From Gracilaria gracilis (lineage: Eukaryota > Rhodophyta > Florideophyceae > Gracilariales > Gracilariaceae), in the NCBI GenBank assembly GCA_030374805.1, contig JARGSG010000098.1, positions 1-64,000 of the forward strand: a stretch of DNA of 64,000 nucleotides. The letters are read 5' to 3'. Made by a program: the position numbers and the translations under genes. The notes under the pieces were generated by a model. It was not told the origin of the DNA. It saw only the letters and a list, made by a program, of their open reading frames with translations, and searched no databases. Shown in pieces: positions 44,223 through 54,442 of the stretch (position 1 is the first letter of the stretch; each line of letters starts with the position of its first letter).

Positions 44223-44385
44223 ATTGACGCAACACAAGAGTCACCGGGTTGGCAGCCTAAAGGCGGAAGAGTGGTTTTCTACATTTAGTTAAGCCATTAA
44301 CGCTCAAAAAGACCAGGAAGATGAACCTGCTCTGTATTGCTTAGGTAAACCGGAGTTCTTGCAGCTATCGGTTAGAAAATCGAGG

Positions 44386-45231
44386 TCATTGCTGAGACAG
44401 GGGAAGAAAACTTTTTGGGAGAAAATTGATAGAGTACAACCTCGCCATTATGAAACTTGAACGTCGACTAAAAGGGCGTTCTCGATCGCATCGAGCCGGA
44501 TACTCGTCGTCAAGTTTGACGAGACCCCGGTGCAATTCATTGTACGAAAGCTGTCTATTCAAAAAGGGACGGAATTGCTCCAACATCTGGTAGTCCATCG
44601 CTGTCTACCTCAATATCCATGTCAAAAAAGTCGCCTCCGTTGCTCATATCTTCTTAATCTTCTTTCATTTCTATCTCTACGTTACTGCCTATATCTAAAT
44701 AGGACACGGAGTTCTCCGAGTTTTCTTCAGGGCCTCCAAACCCTGATGGTAACAAACTAGTTGCAGCGTGGGATCTGGATGAGATTTTTCGTGCCCGTTT
44801 CTTACGATATGTTAGTGCTCGATTAAATGCACAAAGATCATCTTTTCCATCCCTATGGGATGCAGCCAGTTCCGAGTTGGAGGGCGTATCCTGCCCTGCA
44901 GGCTAAAACTCTTTTCTAAACTGGAAGATGACGGGCTGACCTGCAAAATTCGCAACGTAAAATTCTTTAATCACGGGCTATCCTTGTATTGCATCCAGTA
45001 TAGAACTGGAACGTTCTTGAAGGCCATCAACACATCTCTCTGTCCAGGATTATTGGCTTGCGACCTCCACGACAGAAGTGCGAAGGATAACTCTTCGAAC
45101 AATTGATGAACTGCCCCATCCTCCCTCCCGGAGCTAGAACGCTTCTGTGTTCTTGTGAAGGCGTCGGATGCGACATATGAACGGATATGCGTGACTGTCA
45201 CAACGTTTTCGGCAGTGATGTGCTCATTCAT
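44386..45231 (-). pseudogene. Minus-strand coding remains, possibly the hAT C-terminal region
   Basis: At 44,971-45,231 an 86-aa frame starts MNEHITAENVVTVTHIRSYV. From about 44,905 down to 44,550 another frame reads protein-like sequence (NRALTYRKKRARKISS, then an acidic tail with NVEIEMKED, a stop, and DFFDMDIEVDSDGLPD). Both lie on the same strand as, and downstream of, the hAT-like transposase, beyond the MITE. They could be its C-terminal end separated by the MITE and decay, but no diagnostic hAT dimerisation motif is clear. Confidence 0.3.
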
Positions 45232-45253
45232 TCTCCTAATACTCTAGCAAAAT

Positions 45254-45656
45254 TTTTTTAATAAATGGCGCACTACATTTTGCGAAAAGTAACAAATGGG
45301 GTAGACAAGAGATGTTTTTATTGACGTCGTGGCGTATAAATTTTATACTTTACGCCATTTCACCGCCATTTATAACATGATATACACAAAGACTTACGCC
45401 AGTTTTGACACTTTTCACAAATGGCGTACAAATATTGAATAAAAGTTAATACCGCGAATACGAGTGCTGAGAACCTATTCATGGTTTGTACGCCAAAAAA
45501 AATGTCAAAAATGTCGTAAATCTTTGTTTAAATCACACTGTAAATGGCTGTCAACTGGCGGGAAGGATGAAATTTTCAGGCCATCTTTTCAATAAAATCA
45601 ACGCTTTTCTACGCCATTTGTTACTTTTTGCAAAACTTAATGCGGCGTTTATAAAA
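45254..45656. mobile_element. MITE with ~50-bp terminal inverted repeats
   Basis: The left end ATAAATGGCGCACTACATTT continues to GTAACAAATGGGGTAGA. The right end, reverse-complemented, reads ATAAACGCCGCATTAAGTTT continuing to GTAACAAATGGCGTAGA. That is about 50 bp per arm with roughly eight mismatches and no indel. The interior (~300 bp) is AT-rich, has no coding capacity, and repeats AAATGGCG/CGCCATTT several more times in both directions. The target duplication is not clear. Confidence 0.75.
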
Positions 45657-45772
45657 AGTCTCTCCTAGAGATATTCAGGAGGCAAAGAAAGAAATTTAAG
45701 TACTTCAGCAGAGGTATTTTTCGCAAGGTTGAGCTTATCCAGCGGCGGAAGGAATTAATCCCCTGGTCATTA

Positions 45773-46863
45773 CTTGTTTTGTGAAAACGAGGTAAGGTGG
45801 GGATCCAACAGCTGAGATTCCAGTTGCATTGTAGTATGGTACACCTCGGCTATGGTGGAACTATCTTCATCGAAAATACGCAAGTACTGTCGTAATAGCC
45901 ATAATACAAGGTATATATCCAGGCATTTGCCATAAACAGTACCATCCTTCACAATAGCCTCGAAAGCTTCGCGTTTGTGGTCACTTCGGCCCGCATATAA
46001 AGTCGTAGTAAAGTCTGGACAATCCACCAGACGCCCATACACAGGTCTACCTATGAGAAATAAATGAAGCATTTCCTCGGAGCTCGTAAAGCGAGTAGGA
46101 GCCATTTTTATTGGCAAAACTGCGGTTCGGAGATGAAAAACTCTTCCATTTTGGTTCAGCTCTCGATTTGTTGTACTCTATCCTTAGTTCCTCCCCTCGT
46201 TGTTGAAAGTGTCTTTAAATTGCTTATATCGGAAGTAGAGTTTTGAGTGCTTTTTCAAGGCAATCACAATCATAGAAACCGTGTTCAAGATGCCTTTCAT
46301 CCATTCTAGAGCTCCCAAAGGTCTTGCATCATGAGATTAGCCACGTGGGTCTGGTCCTGAGTGGCGATAATGTGGTTATGCTTTCCTGCAAGTTTCTTTT
46401 TCGCCTTTACAAAAAAACTGAATGTGTCTCTCACGACGGCGAAAATACGCTTCGTTTTACGGAGTTCGGAAAAGAAAGAGTGTAAATTTTTAGCGTAGAT
46501 GACAGCATCGCAGCTTTGCGCTCCAGTACAGATGGAGCGTAGAAAGCAAGTTCTCCTTGATGGGTCGACACCGTTTATGCACAGCCTCACGTTCACGACG
46601 TTTTTGGAGCTAGCGCCTGTCCACCCGTCAAAGATTAATGTCTCTTAGGTCTGCCGTAACGACGCAGCAATATCAGATGGGTCAGATTTGAATTGTGTCT
46701 CATAAAAGCCTTGAAGGTTCTTTCCAGCCATTTGCGAGATTGTGAGCACCTCTTTGGCTGCTTGCGAATCCAAGAGCTTAATGAGCTCGAAGATCTCATT
46801 TCCGTCTTTTCTGCGGCTTAAAATCGTAAAAGGAAACATGCGGTTGACAATAAGGCGAATCAA
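45773..46863 (-). pseudogene. hAT-like DNA transposase remnant (DUF659-type core)
   Basis: Read leftward from 46,863: a helical stretch (DGNEIFELIKLLDSQAAKEV), one in-frame TAA at about 46,643, then IFDGWTGASSKNVVNVRLC, which matches the FDGW start of hAT catalytic cores, then FLRSICTGAQSCDAVIYAKNL and HNHIIATQDQTHVANLMMQDL, the usual C/H-containing block at the end of the DUF659 region. After several stops, 45,773-46,117 gives LVDCPDFTTTLYAG and YLRIFDEDSSTIAEVYHTTM, typical of the later hAT region. Terminal inverted repeats and the BED zinc finger were not found. Inactive. Confidence 0.7.
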
Positions 46864-47150
46864 AAGCTGATCGGCTTGCGTCCGCTTATTCTATATTTTT
46901 TTCCTTCTCTCTCAATGAGAGAAACTGGTTAGGCAAACTGAATGCCTGGGTTAGCAGACGCCAAATGATTTGTAGTCTTAAGTGGTTGCGCACGCGTTTT
47001 GTCTCCCTTTCGCCGCTTTCATGGCGTTGCTGGGATTCCAAAGCACTCGAACGAGCTTTCAAGTCCTAGATAGGCACACAGTAGAGAAGGGGTCTTCAGA
47101 AGCCTGGCAAGCGTACTTGGTGATGTTAAGCAACTCTGCAATAAGTGCTG
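46864..47150. other. Stretch without a recognised gene
   Basis: The stretch directly upstream of the hAT-like remnant should hold its N-terminus, but I cannot see a BED finger in any frame. No other feature seen. Confidence 0.4.
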
Positions 47151-47199
47151 CCTAAACCCCTTAAACCCTAAAACCCCTAAACCCCTAAACCTAAACCTA
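47151..47199. repeat. Interstitial telomere-like tract, (C)CCTAAA type
   Basis: About 49 bases of degenerate CCTAAACCCC, TTAAACCCT, AAAACCCC, TAAACCTAAACC units, equal to variant TTTAGG(GG) on the other strand. TTTAGGG telomeres occur in most land plants, many green algae and oomycetes, so this gives a weak hint about the host. It is far from any end in this window, so it is interstitial or a repair scar. Confidence 0.7.
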
Positions 47200-47780
47200 G
47201 CTGGGTAGCATTGGGGGTCGCCGCTATTGTATGCCATCGACACCCATTGCAGTGGCTGTAAATGTTTTCAGACGAAGAACTTTGATGGTTGTGCGGCTGT
47301 AAAGAAAAGCATTTTGTAGGCCACCTGCTTTGCTTTCGCCCAACTTTTCGCGACGTTGAGGAATGGGACTCTAACGTCCTGATGTTTTGGTTTGAATACA
47401 TGTACAGAGCCTACGGTAGTTGATATTGCGAAGGAAAGACGTGCTGCAAAGCGTAAAGCGCAGACGTAGAACAGCTAATGATTGATGCTGCTATTCGTAG
47501 TAAGCAAATTTTCAGCCGACTTTCGGTACGCCAGGATTTCAATGCGTTCCCTGTGGGCCCCCTTTTTTGACGTTCGTATGGGTTTAATTAGAGCGCGCGC
47601 CCCATAACGAACGCATTATCTCTGACTGTTGAGAAATTGGCCATTTTGCTACACCATTAGAGGCACTGTCCTCCTCGTGTCCTGAGAGGCTCTGACGACC
47701 AGCTGCTGACGACATTGACCCGGAGCATGGTAAATTTCCGAGTCGAAGTCTAAGCTACCGCCAGGAAGCCTGAATTCATT

Positions 47781-47876
47781 CACTTGATTCACATGTTGAA
47801 TAATCTGTTTTCTGTCGTACGTGTGCCATGGCACACGTATGAAAGAACACAGATTATTCAACATGTGAATCAAGTG
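47781..47876. repeat. 96-bp near-perfect palindrome
   Basis: Two 48-bp arms meet at CCATGG (centre 47,828/47,829) with no spacer and only three mismatches. Weaker symmetry extends outward: left arm, reversed, GTGAATGAATTCAGGCTTCC against GTGTATCAATTAAGACTCCC. Both strands therefore encode almost the same peptide (RVPWHTY, QIIQHVNQV), diverging outside the palindrome. It could extrude as a cruciform or arise from an inverted duplication. Confidence 0.9.
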
Positions 47877-48115
47877 TATCAATTAAGACTCCCATGGTAC
47901 GTCACGGTTGCATCGGAAGGCAATAAATGGGTGGCAATTCATTTGAAGTACTCGTTACTGCAGTTTCGTGGAAGCATAAAAATCGCGTGATTACTCATTC
48001 TGAGCCGTTATTGACCTTAAAACCAAAGTTGAGCAGCTCGTTTCAACGTTTCGGAGCAACTTGAAAGATGAAAAATCCGAGTTCGTTCAACGAAGGTATA
48101 AACAAAATAAATCCT

Positions 48116-49984
48116 TTATTTCTGACCCCAATCAGACCTGTTCCCGAAGTATGCCGAGTGCAGCTCATTTTCGGTAGCATAGTAATGTTCTAACACGTTC
48201 TTGAGCAGATAAGTTTTTCTATTCCTATCTTTCAACGATGGAACGCTGCAAGAAGTTCTTGTCTCACGGAAAGTTTCTTTTAAGTGTTCGTAGCTTGTAG
48301 CGTCTACGAAATCGCTTACATCAGCACCTCTTTTGAGTAGACGAATTCGGACTTCCCCTTCACTGTTCGACAAAGACGTGACAAGAACGAAATCAGGAGC
48401 ATCGACTCGAAAGAAAAACCAATGGTACTTAGTAGTTCTGAATGACCCCGGAACACACGTGAACCTCGATACGTTAACCTTCCACTGAAAGCATTCAATG
48501 CTTGATAAGCTGATTACTTTATTACTTGTAGCACTCTCTTCTATTTCTTCCATTATCTCTCGTGGAATAATAAGGTTTCTTTGTTTGAGTTTCCGTTTCC
48601 CCAATCCAAATGCCCTATCATAAAAATTTTGTGTGTGTCCTGCCACAAGAAAATGTAGCGTGAAAGATTCTTCTCTTCCAGAAAGCACTCTCCAAGCTAA
48701 GTAAAAAAATAAAATTGTTCTTGTTCTGTGCTCCGCAATTGTTTGCGTGTAGACGAATGTGTTCAACGCCATCAGTTTAACTGTTATACGATTCAATGAA
48801 GTGATGCAGTATGAATCCGCCTTCGTTTGCAGTCTTTGTGGACGGTCAATGGCTCTCAGGAAAATCAAAAGTACGGGTGATACCATCATTAATACGAATA
48901 CCAAAAAAGTCGAACTTCAATTTAGTTACAAAATGGAGCTGACCAGGCTGACGTAATAAGTGCCAAAATAACACTTTCCCTGCAAAGTCAAACACCATGT
49001 GCATCGTTGTTCCAACCCCCTTTCACCGCGTTTTCACTTCTTAGTATCCTTAAACTCAGTAGTGGCTTCGAATCGGTGCTGAAAACGTTCTCTTTGCAAG
49101 GCCTCTCGAGTATTTGCATCGGTTGTAGCCTGTAATTGGTTTCCAAGTTTGGTACAAGTGTCGCAAAAATCTCTATTTTTTTCATCACCCGAAGCGTAGG
49201 GTAGTACTGTCTCCACACTCTACGAAAAAGAGCTGTCGTAAGCGCAAATATGGGACGTTGCTGCGACGTTTCAGGCATGGGAACGTCAGCATCCAAGATT
49301 GTCTTCCAATCCCTCTCATTCAGCTTATGCACGCCCTCGGTTGCTGTCGAGCTTGGCAGGAAAAGCGTAGGTGCGTCTTCAGCAAAACCACGACCACTTG
49401 GACAAGCCATACCATTTAGCTGTGCATGTCGCTCTAGGAATTGCAAGGCAACTAAATTCTGTGCTGTTAGATGTCCACTTTTTCTCTTGTGCGAATTATT
49501 TTTTGGAACAGAATAAGCGCTCCTAGAAGCAATCTCAATTGCCAAACTTGAAACTGTGCCGGGATGAGGCTGTACTACTGCCGCGAAGGGGCTATCTCAA
49601 ACGGAAAGCGCACGAATTACATACCGTGTCGTAACTCGTCCATTCGTCGACACAGAAAGCATAGAATGTTCTCGTTTCTGGGACCATTGCATGGAAGTCT
49701 TCATAAGCTCATTTGGACACTTTAAGGAAACTTTGAGTTTCAGTAGCATTGCCCAAACCGTTTGGTTTCTTGTGGCTGGGTCTAGTTGTGCGATATAGAA
49801 AGCTAATTTTCTGCTTCCTTCGAATCCACAATTGAGGGTCACAAGAGCATTCGGATATATAGCAGTCGTAGTGCCGCATTCCGCTACTCTCTCTCTGATT
49901 GGCTATCAGACAATGATGTTGATAATTCTTGAGCCTGTTCATTTGGTGGACCGCAAATAGATGTGCCTTCATCTTCAGCCTCAT
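48116..49984 (-). pseudogene. Transposon-type protein remnant with an AGHT-motif (DUF7869-like) domain
   Basis: Read leftward: frames at 49,597-49,984 with Cys-containing N-terminal sequence; 48,988-49,545 with LERHAQLNGMACPSGRG, FRRVWRQYYPTLRVM and, in a shifted frame, FCDTCTKLGNQL; then a 262-codon frame at 48,116-48,904 with FTLHFLVAGHTQNFYDRAFG. The pairing of a FxRxWRxxYPxxR...CDTC block with VAGHTxNxxDRxFG is what I remember of uncharacterised transposon-associated proteins carrying a DUF7869 domain in protists and other eukaryotes. At least two frameshifts break it. It may belong to a DNA transposon of unnamed class. No termini found, unless the palindrome just downstream is related. 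Confidence 0.5.
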
Positions 49985-51206
49985 TATCGCTGCTTGGTGG
50001 CTTTGTTTCTGTCAGTTTCTGGGTTAGGAGATACTGCTCTTGGAGCGAGGCGGCGTCGCACAGGACATGTTAAAGATCCATATCAGAGCAGAAAGCAACA
50101 ATGAAGACAAGTCGTGCTGTGCTGTTTTTTCCTGGTGTAAGAGGCGGGTGAACGACTCCACAGCACATGGCAAACAAAATTTTTCGGTTTTTTCTTAGCA
50201 TAGAGAGGCCATTATTTTTAGAATCCAATTGAACACAGGAAATCGTAGTCAAAATTGCTGGAGAACGCGACGTTCATTAGATTTGTGATTTATGTCGGCT
50301 TGTAGGTCTTGCTGTCAGCTTTTCAACCATATATTAATCATTATATGCTGTGAAATCTACATACTGAGTATTTGAAATGGATTGACACCCAGATTTTCTC
50401 TGGGCCCTAAAATTTATTGACCTTGCGGAACGCTGCTTTGGTGTATCTAGGGTGGTGCTTAAAGCCCCATAGCTAAAAGCATCTTCACCAAGTGCATCAT
50501 ATCGCCTTACCGACATATTTTAAAGCCATTTGTGGAACTTTTGGGACCCGCAATTTTTTCGGACAACTTCACCGGTGCGTCGAAACTCTTGACTGCAACA
50601 CCATACACTTTCGAAATCGGCATAGCCGTCGCCATAGAGTTATGTTTTGCGGACCGTTTTGCGGTGGAATCCAAACTTTCCAAAAACGTTCCTGCACGCA
50701 AGACATGGAGATCTACTATCACCTTTCGTGCTAACACGATCACTCCACCCGCCCACGATTACCATTGCGCTCATTTTCTGGACCTCAAATTCCTCAACAG
50801 TTTGCACCGATTCCCCGCACAACTACTAGAACTCGTAGTGCAACTACTTGACGAGCGTCGAGATGACGTTCCTGACGGTCAACCACACTCTTTACTCCTT
50901 GGGACATAACTATGAGACTCACAGTCGAGGTGCGTGCTCACCAAAAGTTAAGGCAAACACCTAAACAGCGAAACGACTTGAAGACGACTAACGTTCCTTT
51001 TCCTACCGTGCGTTCTTACACCTTTACCCACTCACCCATTCTTACTTGTCGTATTGTTTACTCGCTTGAACTGGAACGAAGTGTATCACTCGGACGGTTC
51101 TGTGCGTCAAATGCACTAGGTGGTCTACCAAAGCCCCGGTTTTACTACTCTCAACTTCTTGAGCAATATAAGTTATAGTTCTTTGTCGTTATCTTGCACT
51201 GGTGCA
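49985..51206. other. Stretch without a recognised gene
   Basis: A 125-codon plus-strand frame at 50,532-50,909 (MELLGPAIFSDNFTGASKLL) overlaps a 78-codon minus-strand frame at 50,507-50,743 (VIVDLHVLRAGTFLESL). Both read as plausible protein and I cannot choose between them. Nothing else is supported. Confidence 0.35.
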
Positions 51207-52362
51207 ATGTCGGAAACTCAGAAGGAGGCAGATGTAGAGTGTGAGGTTGAACAGCGTGGTACTGCTGACACGAGGCGTACTGCGGATAGTACTACAACCA
51301 AATTAACACGCGGAAAGCAACTGAAATGGAGAGATGTAGATTCTATGGCAGCCGTAACCTATATTTTACGTTTACCAGGTGCATCTATAAAGGGGTCAAA
51401 ACCGAAGAAATCTGTTTGACATTCACAACTGAAACAGGAGTTTGACCGCCCGCTATCCCTTTTAATGGACCAACATCCTGAGTTAAGGAATCCCCAGGGA
51501 ATCAACACATGGAAACCTTGGGCAGGGTGCAGCATAGCAGATCAAGGCACGAAGAGTCTTGCGGCCTGTCGCAAACTGAAAGGCTACTTTCGTGTACTTT
51601 CGGCACATCAACTGACGGGTCAGCCGACAGAACCACAATACATGAAATGGGCTATTGGTCTCTACAATAACGACATCACTGTATCTCATTTTATGATGTC
51701 ACCCGTTACCCAAACTATGCAATTGGGAAGCCGTTCCAGTTTCCACTTAAATACGAGTGGCTGGACAGTAGCATAACGTAGCTAGATCCCGCTTCTTCCC
51801 CAAAAGACACATTCGATGACCCGTCGCCATTGCATTCTGCATTCCCACGAGGAATGAGGAAGTGGCTGGGCGTCCTACACATTCAACCTCTAAAATTCAA
51901 GGAGGTGATATGATGGCGTCAAAAACCAGATATGTTGACGATGGTGTTGTCGAGAACGATACTGAGAGACAAGAGAGGAAACGGCCAATTGGTAAAAAGG
52001 CAGCTAAAGCTCAGAAGAAGCCAAAACCAAAATTAAAACAAAGCAAGGAACCAATTAAGACTGCGCTTGGCTCTTGGACAAAGGAGTTTGTCGACGCAAA
52101 CAGTGAGTTATTGGCAGCGGCATCTGCAAGGGCCGATGCAAAAGAGGCGAGCGCGGAAAGAGATTACAATTTTTGAAAAGAATCGGATGAACCCGAGACT
52201 TTAAAGGTTTTATTTAATGACGATGATGAAGATAGTAGAATGAACCGCAAAGCACTAAAGAAGAAAAGGTTGCACAGAATTCTCAAAGAACAGACCGACC
52301 GCTCGCATGATGAGGTGAATGAAGAAAACGTGACGAAGGGGTTGGGTTATTCTGACAAGTAG
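51207..52362 (+). pseudogene. NAM/SANT-like protein remnant (transposon-linked type)
   Basis: The ATG at 51,207 opens MSETQKEADVEC and KLTRGKQLKWRDVDSMAAV. After a stop near 51,417, the frame continues with a core of the form CSIADQGTKSLAACRKLKGY and EPQYMKWAIGLYNND. A frameshift near 51,720 moves reading to GKPFQFPLKYEWLDSS. The end is Lys/Ala-rich (RPIGKKAAKAQKKPKPKLK) and coiled, with ADAKEASAERDYNF, matching the layout of NAM-associated C-terminal (RPxGxKxAK) proteins often linked to PIF/Harbinger-like transposons. Several stops and at least one frameshift make it a pseudogene; whether its origin is host or transposon is open. Confidence 0.5.
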
Positions 52363-52675
52363 ACAATAATCTCGTTTGACCAATGCTTGTTGCATATAAA
52401 ATATGCCAGAGCATTAAATAGCGTAGCATGATCTCTTTGGTCACGAACAGAGTCAGCATTGGCAAGATAAAAATCAGCGGTATCATGCGTGTTGTCGGGT
52501 AGCACACAGGGTCTAATTGGTGCAATCTCTACGAGAGGGTCAAGGGAAACAATATTTTTTGTTCCAAAATTCCAGCACTGTTCTCTAAACTATATTATCA
52601 TATAGTGAAGTATAGCGCACGCTCTGAAAATGAAATCAATTCATCACCGTACCAAAGTTTACAAGAGTGTGCCAA
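52363..52675. other. Short AT-rich stretch before E2
   Basis: No gene or repeat recognised. The last bases GCCAA (52,671-52,675) form the left half of the E2 target duplication. Confidence 0.5.
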
Positions 52676-53228
52676 TGTCGTATAATGCACAAAAATGAGA
52701 GAGTCCGAAGCGGTCTAGAGACTGGAGCGGCGGTAGCGTACAGTCGTGTGACTGTAATGAATCCGAACGGTGAAGGAGGGCGGAAGCACCGGGCGGTCGA
52801 AGGGAGAGTGGACGGTCGGTATCACCAAGCGCGTACAGGTGCGCGCAAAAGGGTACAAACGGTCTGAGAAACCTTAGTAAAATATACCGTGGGGTCTATC
52901 GTAAGTGCAAACTAACGAAGAAGACGTTCGGCAGAAGATGCTTGTCGTTTACGATATGGGGGCCTCGGGAGATCCGAACTACAACTAAACATCGGGTCTG
53001 GGCCCCATTACTAACTACTGTACGATCGGTTTAATTTGCATTGTAACCACTCAGCACCACACAATCATCACACGTGTCCAACTTGTACGCTCAGCCAACC
53101 CATCCGGCACTCGATCACCAACTCGTACACGTGGCGGTGCCACTGCACCAACCCACCGTGCACTATCTTTTTGTACGTGAACGCCCCGTCGGATACACAA
53201 AGCACCAACTCGGGCTCACTATATCACA
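52676..53228 (-). repeat. E2 3' LTR (553 bp)
   Basis: On the minus strand it starts TGTGATATAGTGAGC and ends near GCATTATACGACA. Pairs with 63,376-63,927 over its whole length with one single-base indel. Its outer edge abuts GCCAA. Confidence 0.93.
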
Positions 53229-53332
53229 GATCCCCATCCTAGACTTGCGCTTCGCCCTCGGAGCGCCGCGTAGCATCGCTGAGTCGCTACGCTTACATCC
53301 GCTTGGTCGAAAGGGCGTCATAGCATCCGTTC

Positions 53333-53379
53333 GGAAAATTTGCCCGGAAAGGGCGGGGCGAAGCCATGCCAAAATTTCC
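53333..53379 (+). repeat. 47-bp shared motif, copy 2
   Basis: Starts GGAAAATTTGCCCGGAAAG and ends CCAAAATTTCC. Matches 53,721-53,767 and the minus strand of 15,444-15,490 without indels. In E2 it lies antisense to the element; in the old gypsy copy it lies in the sense direction. Confidence 0.75.
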
Positions 53380-53720
53380 TGATCGGGAGCGACGAAAAAG
53401 GCCTTGAATACGTGTGGTAAATATCCAACCGAGCGGAATGCTACGCGCTAATACGCGTACGGTGGGTCGAAGGCGTACGACGCGTTACCCGGGACATACG
53501 CGACGGCGTATAGCTGTACAGACTACCGGTATCCGCTCGGGCGATATCGACGTCACTGAAAATGCGCATGCCCAAGTCCGATTGGAGCATACCTGGCAAA
53601 GCCAACAGGTTGTCAGCTCCGCAAAGCGCGGGTTGTACGTCTGGTGTCGCCGGTCCGGTGACACACACCAAGTGTGTGCTGAGTCTGTACGGTGAACGGG
53701 AGACCGCAGCATCCGCTTTC

Positions 53721-53767
53721 GGAAAGTTTGCCCGGAAAGGGCAAGGCGAAGCCATGCCCAATTTTCC
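53721..53767 (+). repeat. 47-bp shared motif, copy 3
   Basis: Starts GGAAAGTTTGCCCGGAAAG and ends GCCCAATTTTCC. About 340 bp downstream of copy 2, same strand, with matching flank TCCGNTTCGG on the left. About 42 of 47 positions agree with copy 2. Confidence 0.75.
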
Positions 53768-53881
53768 GGAGTTGACTTGACTGCAGGAGATACTGTACGA
53801 ATGGATTCGTCGCGAGGTGCTTACCGTGTTACGTACGAGTGAATATGACGACGGATGTTGGCGGCAGCGCAGGCGCACGGG

Positions 53882-54040
53882 TATCCGAATCGGCATGTAC
53901 CGCAGTACGGTTCGTCTCGAAGGAGAGCGTCCGAACAGTGTCTGAATCGGCGCGAACGCGCCGTTTCGAAGGAGAACGACCAACGGGTGTTCGAATCGGT
54001 TTGCATGGTACGTCTCGAAGGAGAACGTCCGGTGTGCGGT
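53882..54040. repeat. Three-copy ~50-60 bp tandem repeat in E2 non-coding region
   Basis: Three imperfect units, each containing GAATCGG followed by CGTCTCGAAGGAGAACGTCC or a close variant (cores near 53,915, 53,968 and 54,012). It lies between the 3' LTR and the antisense gene, where an antisense promoter would be expected. Confidence 0.7.
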
Positions 54041-54442
54041 TCCTTGGCGGTCGGGCGTTCGCCGTCGGGCGTTTGCCTGTATAGGGCAATTAAGTCGCGT
54101 ACGTATCGGTAATCCACGTTCGTGAATAGACTGACGGTCGAAGGACCGTCAGTGCTCATCATGACCGTACGGGCGAAGGACGTCCGTGAGAGTAAGGTGC
54201 GACCGTACGGATTGGACGTGATGCGACGTAACGACGAAGCGAGTGTATCTCGTGTGAAGGGGGTGGCGGAACGTCAGCTCCTGATTTTCCAATAAAAATA
54301 AATTGGTCAGCACTGACATTTCATCCACGCCGCGCCTGTACGTCGACATAGTGGTCGTGGCGATTCCGAACGTTCGGTAATACCTCAAGTACCGCGTTGT
54401 CGTGTTCACCTCCCCCTATAGGAGCGCCAGCCAAGTGGCGTC

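Noticed and set aside
50507-50909. Host gene at 50.5-50.9 kb
   Set aside because: Two opposed frames look equally plausible and neither resembles a known family.
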